Below are positions 17,477 to 26,240 of a stretch of DNA of 64,000 nucleotides, piece after piece. The first letter of the stretch is position 1; the number at the start of each line of letters is the position of its first letter. The stretch lies in contig NZ_VFOZ01000001.1 of the NCBI RefSeq assembly GCF_006716425.1, positions 6,386,001 through 6,450,000 of the forward strand, in the 5' to 3' direction. Both the position numbers and the translations under genes were made by a program. Under the pieces are notes generated by a model that had not been told where the DNA came from, made no database searches, and saw nothing but the letters and a program-made list of their open reading frames with translations. The stretch comes from Actinoallomurus bryophytorum. Its GTDB lineage: Bacteria; Actinomycetota; Actinomycetes; Streptosporangiales; Streptosporangiaceae.

Positions 17477-18118
17477 GTGAAGCTGATCAAACAGGGCCAT
17501 GCCTGCGTGCGCCTGCAGAAGGACGACCGGGTGATCGTGATCGATCCCGGGGTGTTCACCCCCGAGGCCGACGCGCTCGACGGGGCCGAGGCGATCCTGA
17601 TCACGCACGAGCATCCCGACCATCTCGATCCCGACCGCATCCGCCGGGCGCAGGCGGCCGATCCCGGCCTGCGGGTCTTCTCCAACCGGGCGGTCGCCGA
17701 GCGGTTCCCCGATCTGAGCATCCGGCAGGTCGGGCACGAGGACCGGTTCACCGTGGCCGGGTTCGACATCCAGGTGTACGGGGACCTGCACGCCGTGGTC
17801 CACCCGGACATCCCGGTCGTCGCCAACAGCGGGTTCCTGGTCGAGGGCGAGGTGTTCCACCCGGGCGACTCGTTCACCGTCCCCGGGCAACGGGTGCCGA
17901 CCCTGCTGACCCCGTGCGACGCGCCGTGGCTCAAGGCGGCGGAGATGCTCGACTACCTCAGGGAGATCGCGCCGGACCGGGCGTACTCCATTCACGACGC
18001 CTACGTCTCGGAGATCGGGATGGGCGTGGTCGACAGCTTCCTCGCGTTCGAGCGCGAGCGGGCCGGCACCGATATCCGGGTGTTCAAAGCGGGGGAGAGC
18101 GTGGAACTGCGGGCCTAG
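17477..18118 (+). CDS. Metallo-beta-lactamase-fold hydrolase (UlaG-like)
   Basis: A 213-residue MBL-fold protein. ITHEHPDHLD supplies the HxHxDH zinc motif (His44, His46, Asp48, His49), VIDPGV lies before it and FHPGDSF and SIHDAYVSE supply later metal ligands. The short single-domain layout resembles UlaG-like phosphoesterase/lactonase proteins; substrate unknown. GTG 17477 has GGGAGGAT upstream. It follows the TetR gene after 44 bp on the same strand. Confidence 0.85.
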   Translation: MKLIKQGHACVRLQKDDRVIVIDPGVFTPEADALDGAEAILITHEHPDHLDPDRIRRAQAADPGLRVFSNRAVAERFPDLSIRQVGHEDRFTVAGFDIQVYGDLHAVVHPDIPVVANSGFLVEGEVFHPGDSFTVPGQRVPTLLTPCDAPWLKAAEMLDYLREIAPDRAYSIHDAYVSEIGMGVVDSFLAFERERAGTDIRVFKAGESVELRA

Positions 18119-18220
18119 AAGAAGCCCAGGGCCGCGGGCCGCCCGGGATCGCCAGACCCGGAATGTCCCTTGTGTCACAATCTCCCCGCACTGTCCGTTG
18201 CTCGGTCACGGGAGGTCCCG

Positions 18221-19288
18221 ATGGCGCACCCGCGCGCTGCCGTCCTGGTCGTGGCCGTGCTGCTCGCCGGCGTCGCGGGCTGCCGTACGGGCCACGGCGC
18301 CGCGTCCCGGCCGTCCGCGTCCCCGAGCAGGGTGCCCGCCGCGAGCCCGTCCGTCTCCACCGTCCCCTCGAACGCCGCGGCGAAGTCGACCGTGGGCGCG
18401 GGCGGCGGCCCGTCCATCGGCGGATGCCCGTCGTTCCCGGCCGGCAACATCTGGAACGCCGACGTCTCGCGCCTGCCGGTCAGCCCGCACTCGGGCGCGT
18501 ACGTCGCGGCCATCGGCGCGGGCGCCGCGCTGCACGCGGACTTCGGGGCGGGCAGCTGGCAGGGGACGAAGATGGGGTTCTCCGTCGCGTACGTGAAGCC
18601 GGGGCAGCCGCTGGTGAAGGTGGGGTTCGACTACGCCGGCGAGAGCGACCGCGTCGGCTACCCGATCCCGCGCGACGCGCCCGTCGAGGGCGGCGCGAAC
18701 GCCGATGGCGACCGCCACGTCCTCGTCGTGAACACCGGGACCTGCAAGCTGTACGAGCTTTTCGACGCCCATCCGAACCCCGGCGGTTCCTGGCACGCGG
18801 GCTCGGGCGCCGTGTTCGACCTGCGGTCGAACCACCTCCGGCCCGCCGGCTGGACGTCCGCGGACGCCGCCGGACTGCCGATCACCCCTGGTCTCGTACG
18901 CCGCGACGAGGTTCGCCGTGGCCGTATCACGCACGCACTGCGGATCACGGTTCCGCGTACCGCCGCGCGTTATGTGTGGCCGGCCCGGCATTCCGCCTCC
19001 GGCGCGGCGAGCACGTCACTGCCGCCGATGGGCCTACGGCTGCGGCTGAAGGCCGGCGTGCAGATCTCCGGGTATCCGCGCGACGCCCAGGTGATCCTGC
19101 GCGCGCTCAAAACCTACGGTGCGATCGTGGCGGACAACGGCTCGGCGTGGTACCTCAGCGGCACCAACGACTCAGGCTGGAACAACGAGGTCCTGGGCAC
19201 CCTCAAGGGCATCAAGGGTGCGGACTTCGAGGCGCTCGACAGCGGCTCGCTGATGGGTGACCGCGACTCCGGCAGGGTCAGGGGCTGA
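18221..19288 (+). CDS. Secreted lipoprotein of unknown function
   Basis: A 355-residue protein with signal peptide and lipobox (LLAGVAGC, Cys about 21), a Ser/Pro-rich linker to about residue 60, and a globular domain starting CPSFPAGNIWNADVSRLPV, which recalls uncharacterised actinobacterial secreted proteins that begin with a FPxxNIWNxDVS pattern. Later pieces include FDLRSNHLRPAGWTSADAAG and KTYGAIVADNGSAWYLSG. GGAGGT stands six bases before ATG 18221. It faces the small anchored protein at 19301-19810 tail to tail. Confidence 0.75.
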   Translation: MAHPRAAVLVVAVLLAGVAGCRTGHGAASRPSASPSRVPAASPSVSTVPSNAAAKSTVGAGGGPSIGGCPSFPAGNIWNADVSRLPVSPHSGAYVAAIGAGAALHADFGAGSWQGTKMGFSVAYVKPGQPLVKVGFDYAGESDRVGYPIPRDAPVEGGANADGDRHVLVVNTGTCKLYELFDAHPNPGGSWHAGSGAVFDLRSNHLRPAGWTSADAAGLPITPGLVRRDEVRRGRITHALRITVPRTAARYVWPARHSASGAASTSLPPMGLRLRLKAGVQISGYPRDAQVILRALKTYGAIVADNGSAWYLSGTNDSGWNNEVLGTLKGIKGADFEALDSGSLMGDRDSGRVRG

Positions 19289-19300
19289 CGGCCGGCGTCA

Positions 19301-19810
19301 TCAGTGGTGGTGCCACCACGGGGGCGGGCTGTTCCGGTGCCAGTGGCGGAACCGCGGGTCGCCGGAGGGCCACCAGCTCGGCAGCTGGCTCGGCTTGACG
19401 GACCCGACGGGACGGGGCGCCGCGGGCGCGCTGGGCGGCACGCCCACCATCGTGGACGCGGACGTCTTCGGTTTGCGGGGCTTTCCGCGCGGCGCGAGTG
19501 AGGGGCCGCTCGGGCTCGCGGACGCCGACGCCGTCGCGGCCGAGTCCTCCGCGGGCGGCCCGCCGGCGTGCGGCGAACGCCCTCCGCCGCCACCGAGAAG
19601 GGCCATGGTCACGCCGGCGACCACGACGACCACCAGCGCGGCGGCGGTGACCATCAGGAGGATGCCGTGGCGAAAGCGCATCTCCTCCAGTCGCGCGTGG
19701 ACGGCCGCTCTCAGTGCCGATGGCCGGCCGTGACGGCCCGATCGACCGGCCGCACGGGCGGCGCGGCTCGCGGGAGGGGCACCTGCGTGATTGTGACTGG
19801 CCACCACCAC
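19301..19810 (-). CDS. Single-pass membrane protein with Trp/His-rich tail
   Basis: A 169-residue protein with a basic cytoplasmic N-terminus (about 45 residues), one membrane helix (GILLMVTAAALVVVVVAG) and an outside Gly/Ser/Pro-rich region ending WHRNSPPPWWHHH. No family was recognised. The start at GTG 19810 is one of three tandem GTGs; ATG starts are not available. An AT-rich patch (19815-19850) upstream may be its promoter. The poly-His end could bind metal ions. Confidence 0.6.
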   Translation of the reverse strand: MVVASHNHAGAPPASRAARAAGRSGRHGRPSALRAAVHARLEEMRFRHGILLMVTAAALVVVVVAGVTMALLGGGGGRSPHAGGPPAEDSAATASASASPSGPSLAPRGKPRKPKTSASTMVGVPPSAPAAPRPVGSVKPSQLPSWWPSGDPRFRHWHRNSPPPWWHHH

Positions 19811-19872
19811 AGACTAAAGGTGCGAATCACTAAAAAGATCAGCATCACCGACAACACACGTCACGCGGCATG

Positions 19873-19909
19873 CCACCCGGCGTCGCATCGGCGGTGCGGC
19901 GCCGGGTGG
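19873..19909. terminator. Hairpin terminator of the exported hydrolase gene
   Basis: CCACCCGGCG at 19873-19882 pairs perfectly with CGCCGGGTGG at 19900-19909, just past the hydrolase stop at 19919. Confidence 0.75.
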
Positions 19910-19918
19910 GACGGCCGG

Positions 19919-21406
19919 TCAGACGTGCCGGTGCCGTGCCGCGTCGGTGAACACGTGACCGTCCTCGGGGAGCAGGAATTCCTGGCCCTCGAGCCGGCGT
20001 ACGTCGTCGGCCACCTGCCGCCGGTAGTCACGGTCGCCGCGGTAGAGCCCGTCGAGCTGGGCCTTGGTGAACTCGCGATGGGTGCCGTACAGGACACAGA
20101 ACGAGCTCAGCGGGTTGTCCACGCTCGCGGGGGAGTTGATGCCGTCGTTCAGGCCGACGGGGACCTCGACGTCGGGCAGCCGGATGCCACCGAGAGCGAT
20201 GCCGTTCGCGTCGCGTGCGAGGTTCGCGGGCGGCCCGGGATCGATGATGGCGAGCGGCTGGGCCGTACGCGGCGCGATGCCCTGGTGCACCCACTCGTCG
20301 AGCGCGTCGTACGCGGCGTGGAAGGCCGCCCACGAGGTGACCTGGCTCGGCCCCGGGTTCGTGCAGTCGACGGGCGGGACGGCCCCGTACTCCCGGGTCT
20401 GGATGCCGCCCAGGGTCGTACGGAAGTCGCTCGCGTCCGTGCCCGTGGAGTAGGCCGGGACGTGCGACGCGCCGGCGATCTCCCAGGTCCGCAGGGTCGG
20501 GCCGTCCGGGACGGTCTGGCTCGGCACGCCCGAGCCGCGGTAGATGTCGTTCTCGGTGAAGACCCTGATCGCCTTCGTGCCGACACCGTCGCGCGGCGGC
20601 AGCGAGCTGTCCGACAGCGCGAACAGGAAGCCGTCGTAGACGTGCCGCAACGGCTGCACGGTGTTGTAGTAGACGCCGAGGAAGCGGCCCGACTGGGACG
20701 CGCCGGCCGCGTAGACGCGGGAGATGCCCAGGTCGGCGAGCGGGTTCCGGCCCCCTCGGCCTTTGGCCAGTGACGCGATCTGGGAGTAGATGTCGAACGA
20801 CTGGGAGTCATCGAGGACGGCGCCGTTGTCCGTCACGTCCAGTGAGCCGTAGCGCCGCGGGTTCCACTGCCACAGGCCCAGTCCGGCCGTGGCGCCGGTG
20901 GTGGCGCCGTTGACGCCGACACGCTGCACCGACGCGCCGATCCAGGTCCAGCCGTGGCGGACGAAGTAGTCGCCGCTGGTGCCCCACTCGGTGTCGATGT
21001 CATGCCCGGCGGTGACGTTCTGCCAGTCCACGACCGCGACCCCGGCCGACCTGGCGGGCCGCACCGGGCGGCGTACGACGATCCGCGTCGTGTAGGGCAT
21101 CGTGCCGATCGCGGTGGCCGGCTGCTTCTGCTGGTCGGCCGTCGGGTTCGGGTCGTAGCGCGTGGCCGTGCCCGAGATGAAGAACTCCTGCTCCTCGTAG
21201 CCGGCCTTCTTCAGGTCGTACGGCGTGGAGTAGAAGACATAGTCATGGGACGGGTCGCCGGGCCTGGCGGTGGACCTGACCGGACCGGTGATCTTCGCCG
21301 GGCCGGCGGCCGGAGCGGCCGTGCCCGGCGAGGCGGATGCGGGGGACACGGCGAGTCCCGCGACGACCGCCATGGCCAGGGGAATGAGGGAAAGCCGGGG
21401 GGACAT
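19919..21406 (-). CDS. Exported alpha/beta-hydrolase-domain protein
   Basis: A 495-residue protein with a Sec signal peptide (cleavage near ASA-SP, residue 25). The nucleophile elbow GASQSG (Ser237) follows LADLGISRVYA, and a late FLLPEDGHVF histidine segment fits the catalytic His; this corresponds to the alpha/beta hydrolase domain family seen in secreted actinobacterial esterases (PF20091-like). It probably hydrolyses an ester outside the cell. AGGAG precedes ATG 21406, and the SDR gene ends only 12 bp upstream, so the two form an operon whose promoter carries operator 1 (22263-22279). Confidence 0.8.
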   Translation of the reverse strand: MSPRLSLIPLAMAVVAGLAVSPASASPGTAAPAAGPAKITGPVRSTARPGDPSHDYVFYSTPYDLKKAGYEEQEFFISGTATRYDPNPTADQQKQPATAIGTMPYTTRIVVRRPVRPARSAGVAVVDWQNVTAGHDIDTEWGTSGDYFVRHGWTWIGASVQRVGVNGATTGATAGLGLWQWNPRRYGSLDVTDNGAVLDDSQSFDIYSQIASLAKGRGGRNPLADLGISRVYAAGASQSGRFLGVYYNTVQPLRHVYDGFLFALSDSSLPPRDGVGTKAIRVFTENDIYRGSGVPSQTVPDGPTLRTWEIAGASHVPAYSTGTDASDFRTTLGGIQTREYGAVPPVDCTNPGPSQVTSWAAFHAAYDALDEWVHQGIAPRTAQPLAIIDPGPPANLARDANGIALGGIRLPDVEVPVGLNDGINSPASVDNPLSSFCVLYGTHREFTKAQLDGLYRGDRDYRRQVADDVRRLEGQEFLLPEDGHVFTDAARHRHV

Positions 21407-21418
21407 GAGGGGCTCCTG

Positions 21419-22189
21419 TCAGCGGCCGAGCTCGGTGAGGAGGTCCTGGGAGAGGGCGATGCGGCCGCTCAGGCCGGTGCCGCCGCACAGGGCCAGGGCG
21501 GCGTCGGCCATCACCTCGGGAGGCTCGGCGTTCGGGTCGTCCTCGGTCGTCAGATGATGGAAGAGCGTCCCGGGCGTCGGCACGACGCGGTTCGGCGCCA
21601 GCGAGTTGACCGCGACCCCGTCGCCGTACACCTCGGCGGCCAGGCCGGTCGTGAACCTCTCGAGCGCGGCCTTGCACATGCCGTACACGGTCCCGCCGGC
21701 GAGCCGGTCGTCCTCCAGCGCCGGATGACGCGAGGCGAGCGAGGAGATGTTGAGGATCCAGCCGCCCTTGCGTTCGCGCATCCCCGGCAGGACCAGCCGG
21801 GCGAGATGGAACGGCGCGGTCACCTGGACCTCGAACATCAGCGCGTAACGCCGGTCCGTGAACTCGCCGACCGGCGTGAAGTAGGTGACGGCGGCGTTGT
21901 TCACCAGGATGTCGACCGGGCCCAGGTCGCCGGTGACGTCGGCGACGAGGGACTCACGCGCCGCCGGGTCGGACAGGTCGGCGGCGTACGCCCGCGCCGT
22001 GCCGCCCTCGGCCTCGATCTGGTCGACGGTCTCGCCGATGGTGCCCGGCAGGCGCGACCGCGCGGGGTCGACGGTACGGGCCGTCACGGCGACCGTGGCC
22101 CCCTCCGCGGCGAAGCGGCGCGCGATCGCCGCGCCGATGCCCCGGCTCCCACCGGTGACGATCGCTACCTTCTCGTCGAGAATGCCCAT
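21419..22189 (-). CDS. SDR family oxidoreductase (operon with exported hydrolase)
   Basis: A 256-residue classical SDR: TGGSRGIGAAIARRF cofactor motif, DILVNNAAVTYF, ILNISSLASRHPA and the active-site YGMCK. Similar proteins oxidise or reduce hydroxy/keto groups on acyl-CoA or steroid-like substrates. AAAGGA lies before ATG 22189. It is the first gene of a two-gene operon with the exported hydrolase and is divergent from the SDR/MaoC/PHP operon, sharing the 22263-22279 operator. Confidence 0.87.
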   Translation of the reverse strand: MGILDEKVAIVTGGSRGIGAAIARRFAAEGATVAVTARTVDPARSRLPGTIGETVDQIEAEGGTARAYAADLSDPAARESLVADVTGDLGPVDILVNNAAVTYFTPVGEFTDRRYALMFEVQVTAPFHLARLVLPGMRERKGGWILNISSLASRHPALEDDRLAGGTVYGMCKAALERFTTGLAAEVYGDGVAVNSLAPNRVVPTPGTLFHHLTTEDDPNAEPPEVMADAALALCGGTGLSGRIALSQDLLTELGR

Positions 22190-22232
22190 GAAGCGGTCCT
22201 TTCGTCGAGGCCGGGGAACGTCTCCCAGGGGG

Positions 22233-22279
22233 TTGACAGACGTTAACCCTTCAGAGACTTTTCTAGAAGTTCATTCTAA
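22233..22279. promoter_or_regulatory. Divergent promoter with operator copy 1
   Basis: TTGACA at 22233-22238 is a consensus -35; the -10 for the plus strand would fall at 22256-22262, touching CTAGAA-GTTCA-TTCTAA at 22263-22279. The same 17-bp pattern recurs upstream of 27434 and of 35366. Repressor binding here would block both divergent operons. Confidence 0.65.
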
Positions 22280-22291
22280 AAAAGGGAAGTC

Positions 22292-22375
22292 ATGAGCGAG
22301 CGGAGCGAGGGAATCGGCGAACACAGCGCTCTGGTCACTCCTCCGGCTAAGGAGACCTATGAGCGGGATCGTTGA
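22292..22375 (+). CDS. Possible 27-codon leader peptide overlapping the SDR start
   Basis: ATG 22292 is preceded by AAGGGAAG and opens a 27-codon frame beginning MSERSEGIGEHSALV and ending with TGA at 22373-22375, 14 bases past the SDR start codon in another frame. The SDR has its own AAGGAG site. The leader could couple or tune translation. Its opening GAGCGAGCGGAGCGAG is repetitive and resembles short 5' elements recalled from other actinobacteria, so it may be a mobile-type sequence and not a selected peptide. Confidence 0.4.
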   Translation: MSERSEGIGEHSALVTPPAKETYERDR

Positions 22376-23282
22376 AGGACGCGTGGTCATCGTGACCGGC
22401 GCGGCACGCGGTATCGGGCGCGGGCACGCGCTGGAGTTCGCCAAGCAGGGCGCCAAGGTGGTCGTCAACGACCTCGGCGCGGAGGTGGACGGCAGCGGCT
22501 CGTCGACCGGCCCGGCGGGGGAGGTCGTGGACCGGATCCGCGCGGACGGCGGCGAGGCGATCGCCAACGGCGACGACGTCTCCGACTTCGAGGGCGCCAA
22601 GCGGCTGATCGACTCGGCCGTCGAGACCTTCGGTGACCTGCACGTCCTCGTCAACAACGCGGGCATCCTGCGCGACCGGATGCTGGTGAACATGACCGCC
22701 GAGGAGTGGGACGACGTCATCCGCGTGCACCTGCGCGGCACGTTCGCCCCGCTGCGGCACGCCGGCGCGTACTGGCGGGCCCGCTCCAAGGCGGGCGAGC
22801 CGGTCGACGCCGCGATCATCAACACCACGTCGTCGTCGGGCATCTACGGCAACGCCGGCCAGGGCAACTACGGCGCGGCCAAGGCCGGCATCGCCGGGCT
22901 CACCGTCATCGCCGCCCGCGAGCTGGGCCGGTACGGCGTGACCGTCAACGCGGTCGCCCCGGCGGCGCTCACCCGGATGACCGAGGGGCTGGTGCGCTGG
23001 CAGCCCGGAAGCGAGCCACAGGACTTCGACCCGCACGCCGCCGACAACATCGCCCCGCTCGTCGTCTGGCTCGGCTCCGGCCAGGCCCGCGACATCACCG
23101 GCCGGGTGTTCAACGTGCGCGGCGGCGTGATCAGCGTTGCCGAGGGCTGGCGCGCCGGACCGGGCGCCGACAAGGGCGCGCGCTGGGACCCGGCGGAGCT
23201 GGGCGAGATCATCCCCGGTCTCGTCGAGAAGGCCGCGCCCAACGTCCTGCCCGACGGCCGCACTCCCGAGGACGGCAACTGA
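22359..23282 (+). CDS. SDR, 3-hydroxyacyl-CoA dehydrogenase-like (MFE-2 type)
   Basis: A 307-residue SDR with TGAARGIGRGHALEFAKQGA, NNAGILRDRM, NTTSSSGIYGNAGQGNYGAAK (shown in parts: active-site Tyr/Lys in YGAAK) and a C-terminal extension of about 45 residues. The NAGILRDRM motif and the extension are typical of the dehydrogenase module of peroxisomal multifunctional enzyme 2 and mycobacterial Hsd4A-like proteins, which oxidise (3R)-hydroxyacyl-CoAs. AAGGAG precedes ATG 22359. The MaoC hydratase gene starts one base after its stop, giving a hydratase-dehydrogenase pair. Confidence 0.87.
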   Translation: MSGIVEGRVVIVTGAARGIGRGHALEFAKQGAKVVVNDLGAEVDGSGSSTGPAGEVVDRIRADGGEAIANGDDVSDFEGAKRLIDSAVETFGDLHVLVNNAGILRDRMLVNMTAEEWDDVIRVHLRGTFAPLRHAGAYWRARSKAGEPVDAAIINTTSSSGIYGNAGQGNYGAAKAGIAGLTVIAARELGRYGVTVNAVAPAALTRMTEGLVRWQPGSEPQDFDPHAADNIAPLVVWLGSGQARDITGRVFNVRGGVISVAEGWRAGPGADKGARWDPAELGEIIPGLVEKAAPNVLPDGRTPEDGN

Positions 23283-23283
23283 C

Positions 23284-24129
23284 ATGGCACTCGACCACGG
23301 CGCGATCGGCGTCGAGTCCGCACCCCTTGACCGCTCCTGGACCTCCAAGGACGCGCTGCTGTACGCCGTCGGCGTGGGCGCCGGGATCGACGACCCGCTC
23401 CACGAGCTGGCCTTCACCACCGAGAACACCGGCGGGGTGGCCCAGCAGGTGCTGCCGACGTACGCGGTGCTGCTCGCCCAGGTCCCCGGCGCACGGCGCA
23501 TCGGCGACTTCGACCCGGCGATGCTGGTCCATGCCGAGCAGGCGTTCGAGCTGCACCGGCCGCTGCCCGCCGAGGGCACGGTACGCGCGACCTCGAAGGT
23601 CACGGGCATCTACGACAAGGGCAAGGGCGCGCTGGTCGTCACGGAGTCGACCGCGGTCGACCCGGACTCCGGCGAGCCCGTCATCACCTCGCGCGGCTCG
23701 GCGTTCATCCGCGGCGAGGGCGGGTTCGGCGGCGACCGTGGACCGCGCGACGAATGGGCGGTCCCGGACCGCAAGCCGGACCACCAGGTCACGTACGGGA
23801 CGCGACCCGAGCAGGCGCTCCTCTACCGGCTCTCCGGCGACCGCAACCCGCTGCACTCCGACCCGGCCTTCGCCGCGCGCGCCGGCTTCGACCGCCCGAT
23901 CCTGCACGGCCTGTGCACGTACGGCGTGACCGGCCGCGCCCTGCTGCACACGCTGGCCGGTTCCGACCCGGCGCGGTTCGCCTCGATGTCGGGCCGGTTC
24001 AGCAGCCCGGTGCTGCCGGGGGAGTCGCTGACCGTCTCGATCTGGGCCGACGGGGACACCGCGCTGTTCCGCACGACGAAGGACGACGGGACGGTCGTCA
24101 TCGACCGGGGCCGGGCGACACTCCGGTGA
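23284..24129 (+). CDS. MaoC-like (R)-specific enoyl-CoA hydratase
   Basis: A 281-residue double hot-dog protein. The N-terminal half (1-150) is a degenerate MaoC fold; the C-terminal half holds the hydratase-2 motif YRLSGDRNPLHSDPAFAARA with catalytic Asp and His, followed by ILHGLCTYG. It should hydrate trans-2-enoyl-CoA to (3R)-hydroxyacyl-CoA, the substrate of the SDR encoded immediately upstream. Length and layout match HtdY/ChsH3-like actinobacterial enzymes. Its stop overlaps the PHP start (GTGA). Confidence 0.88.
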   Translation: MALDHGAIGVESAPLDRSWTSKDALLYAVGVGAGIDDPLHELAFTTENTGGVAQQVLPTYAVLLAQVPGARRIGDFDPAMLVHAEQAFELHRPLPAEGTVRATSKVTGIYDKGKGALVVTESTAVDPDSGEPVITSRGSAFIRGEGGFGGDRGPRDEWAVPDRKPDHQVTYGTRPEQALLYRLSGDRNPLHSDPAFAARAGFDRPILHGLCTYGVTGRALLHTLAGSDPARFASMSGRFSSPVLPGESLTVSIWADGDTALFRTTKDDGTVVIDRGRATLR

Positions 24130-24764
24130 GACGGGTGCGGGTCGACTGCCACCTGCACACCGTCCATTCCGGCGACGCCGTCACGACCGTCGAACGGCTG
24201 GCCGCACGCGTACGCGAGGAGCGCCTCGACGTCGTCTGCGTGACCGACCACCACACCCTCGCCGGCGCCCGCGAAGCGCTGGCGAGGGAGATCGGCGCCC
24301 GTGTCGTCGTCGGCGAGGAGATTCGCACCCACGCGGGCGAGATCATCGGGCTGTTCCTGACGGAGCGCGTGCCGTACGTCCTGCCGCTGGAGGAGGCGGC
24401 GGGACGGGTGCGCGCGCAGGGCGGCCTGGTGTACGCCCCGCACCCGTTCGACGCCTCGCGTACGAGCCTGGGCGCCGAGGGCCTGGAGCGCCTGCGCGCG
24501 ATGGGCGCGCTTGACGTGGTCGAGGTCTTCAACGCCAAGATGGCCGAAGAGGAGGACAACCGGCGCGCGGAGCGCTTCGCGGCCGGGCACGACCTGCCGG
24601 GGGCGGCCGGCTCGGACGCCCACGACCCGTACGGCATCGGCGCCGCGTACGTGGAGATGCCCGACTTCGACGGCCCGCACGACTTCGCCGCGGCCCTGCG
24701 CGAGGGACGTGTCCACGGCGAGTTCCGCGACCACGCCGCGTATCCCGCCGGCCCGCGTACCTGA
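24126..24764 (+). CDS. PHP domain metal-dependent phosphoesterase
   Basis: A 212-residue PHP-fold protein: VDCHLHTVHSGD at the N-terminus, CVTDHHTLAG, GEEIRTHAGEIIGLFL, YAPHPFDASR and GSDAHDPYGIG supply the scattered metal ligands in the usual order. Such single-domain PHP proteins hydrolyse phosphoesters; the substrate in this catabolic operon is unclear. GTG 24126 overlaps the MaoC stop; GTG 24135 is also in frame. The last 24 codons and the terminator are duplicated at 26241-26353. Confidence 0.85.
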   Translation: MRRVRVDCHLHTVHSGDAVTTVERLAARVREERLDVVCVTDHHTLAGAREALAREIGARVVVGEEIRTHAGEIIGLFLTERVPYVLPLEEAAGRVRAQGGLVYAPHPFDASRTSLGAEGLERLRAMGALDVVEVFNAKMAEEEDNRRAERFAAGHDLPGAAGSDAHDPYGIGAAYVEMPDFDGPHDFAAALREGRVHGEFRDHAAYPAGPRT

Positions 24765-24774
24765 GAGACGACAG

Positions 24775-24807
24775 GTCCCCCACGTCCGGTTCGCGGACGC
24801 GGGGGAC
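24775..24807. terminator. Strong hairpin terminator between PHP and RTX genes
   Basis: GTCCCCCACGTCCG at 24775-24788 pairs with CGGACGCGGGGGAC at 24794-24807, with a single mismatch and a 5-nt loop. Serves the convergent genes on both sides; a second copy stands at 26320-26353. Confidence 0.8.
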
Positions 24808-24850
24808 TCCAGAGGGGGACGCGCCGCGCGCGCCCGCCGGTGACGCCGGA

Positions 24851-26137
24851 TCAGGGGCAGTTCCGTATGGTGTCCCCCGGGTCGGCGGTGCACGTGTCGG
24901 TGCCCGTCCCCTGGGCGCCGTCGACCACGTCGTTGCCGGAGACGCCGTCGACCGCGTTGAGGGAGTCGCTGCCGTTGCCACCGAACAGCCTGTTCGGCAG
25001 GTCGTTGCCGAAGAGGAAGTCGCCGCCCTGGCCGCCGGTGATGTTCTCGACGGTGCTGGCGACGTTGTCGCCCTCGTTGAACGCGCCGTCGTCGGCGCGG
25101 TCGTCCGGGGTCACGGCGACCGCGGTGGTTCGCAGGCTGTAGGACATCGTGTCGGTGCCCGCCTCGCCGAAGAAGACGTCGGCTCCGTCCGGGGTGGACT
25201 CGGCGATCGACTGGTCGTCGCCGTCGCTGCCGTCGATGCGGTCATCGCCCGGGCCGCCGACGATGACATCGTTGCCGGCTCCCGCGTCGATCTGGTCGTT
25301 GCCGGTGCCGCCCTGGAGGGTGTCGTTGCCGGCGTGGCCCTGGAGGATGTCGTCGCCGGCGCCTCCGTTGAGCGTGTCGGCACCCCCGACGGTGTCGTTG
25401 GGATTGTCGTCCCCGGCGAGACGGTCGTTGCCGCCGCCCCCGTTGAGGGTGTCGGTCCCCGCCTTGCCGGAGAGGGTGTCGTCGCCCGCTCCTCCGGTGA
25501 TGGTGTCGTCGCCGTCACCGCCGAGGAGGCTGACGGCGTCCGTGCTCGTACCGGCGTTGATGAAGTCGTCACCCGCGCCGCCGACGAGCTGGTAGAAACC
25601 ACCACCGCCGCTGTTGATCGTGTCATTGCCGTCGTTGCCGAGGATCTGCAGGCCGCCGGACGGGCTCCCGGTCAGCACGTCGCCGGCGCTGCCGCCACTG
25701 AGGGACTCCACGTCCGCGCCGATGGAATCGCCCTCGCCCGCCGCGCCGTCGTTGACCAGGCCGTCCAGGCTGACGTTCACCTGCGTCGTCCGTGCGCCGT
25801 AGTCCACCCGGTCCCGGCCGTCCCCGCCGATGATGGTGTCGGCGCCGTCGGCGGTGGCGTCGGCGACCACGAGATCGTCACCGGCGCCGCCGTTGAAGAC
25901 GTCGTTGCCGGGGCCGAGGCAGACGACGTCCGCCTCACCGAGCCCGGACACGACGTCATTGCCGGCCTCGGCCGAGATCACGTCGGGAAACTGCGTGCCG
26001 GTGATGGTGTCATCGCCCGCGGTGCCGGTGATGGTGACCGCCAGGCCGCCGCAGGTGGCCGCGGCGTGGGCCGGCGAGGCCGGTGCGGCGAGCACCCCCG
26101 TCAGCAGCATCGCCGCCATCAAACAGATCTTGCGCAT
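24851..26137 (-). CDS. Secreted calcium-binding protein with RTX-like nonapeptide repeats
   Basis: A 428-residue protein with a signal peptide (about 1-26, ending SPAHA) and many GGxGxDxx repeats forming parallel beta-rolls that bind Ca2+ outside the cell: LLGGDGDDTITGGAGDDTLS, LNGGGGNDRLAG, LQGHAGNDTLQGGTGND and others from about residue 40 to 410. Two longer non-repeat inserts near 130-160 and 345-375 resemble each other (RTTQVNVSLDGLVNDGA and RTTAVAVTPDDRADDGA). The tail has two cysteines (TCTADPGDTIRNC). Unlike type I-secreted RTX toxins it uses Sec and has no enzyme domain. AGGGGAG precedes ATG 26137. Confidence 0.85.
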   Translation of the reverse strand: MRKICLMAAMLLTGVLAAPASPAHAAATCGGLAVTITGTAGDDTITGTQFPDVISAEAGNDVVSGLGEADVVCLGPGNDVFNGGAGDDLVVADATADGADTIIGGDGRDRVDYGARTTQVNVSLDGLVNDGAAGEGDSIGADVESLSGGSAGDVLTGSPSGGLQILGNDGNDTINSGGGGFYQLVGGAGDDFINAGTSTDAVSLLGGDGDDTITGGAGDDTLSGKAGTDTLNGGGGNDRLAGDDNPNDTVGGADTLNGGAGDDILQGHAGNDTLQGGTGNDQIDAGAGNDVIVGGPGDDRIDGSDGDDQSIAESTPDGADVFFGEAGTDTMSYSLRTTAVAVTPDDRADDGAFNEGDNVASTVENITGGQGGDFLFGNDLPNRLFGGNGSDSLNAVDGVSGNDVVDGAQGTGTDTCTADPGDTIRNCP

Positions 26138-26240
26138 GGTTCTCCCCTGTGAGGGTTCGATACACCGGAGACGGTCCGTTCCCCAGGCGAGACGATCTCG
26201 CGAACCCTCTCCTTGAAGGGCGTTCCACCCCGTTCCATGC

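Larger units (their letters stand above)
24693..26240. repeat. Tandem duplication, intact unit
   Basis: About 1.55 kb running from the last codons of the PHP gene through the terminator and the whole RTX-like gene to its upstream region. Its two ends recur at 26241-26353 and 26425-26587 in the same order and orientation, with roughly 85% identity judged by eye, and the join at 26240/26241 is direct. Confidence 0.8.

Noticed and set aside
24851-26137. Regular short repeats as a possible CRISPR or minisatellite
   Set aside because: They are in-frame codons of GGxGxDxx Ca-binding repeats, not spacer-separated direct repeats.
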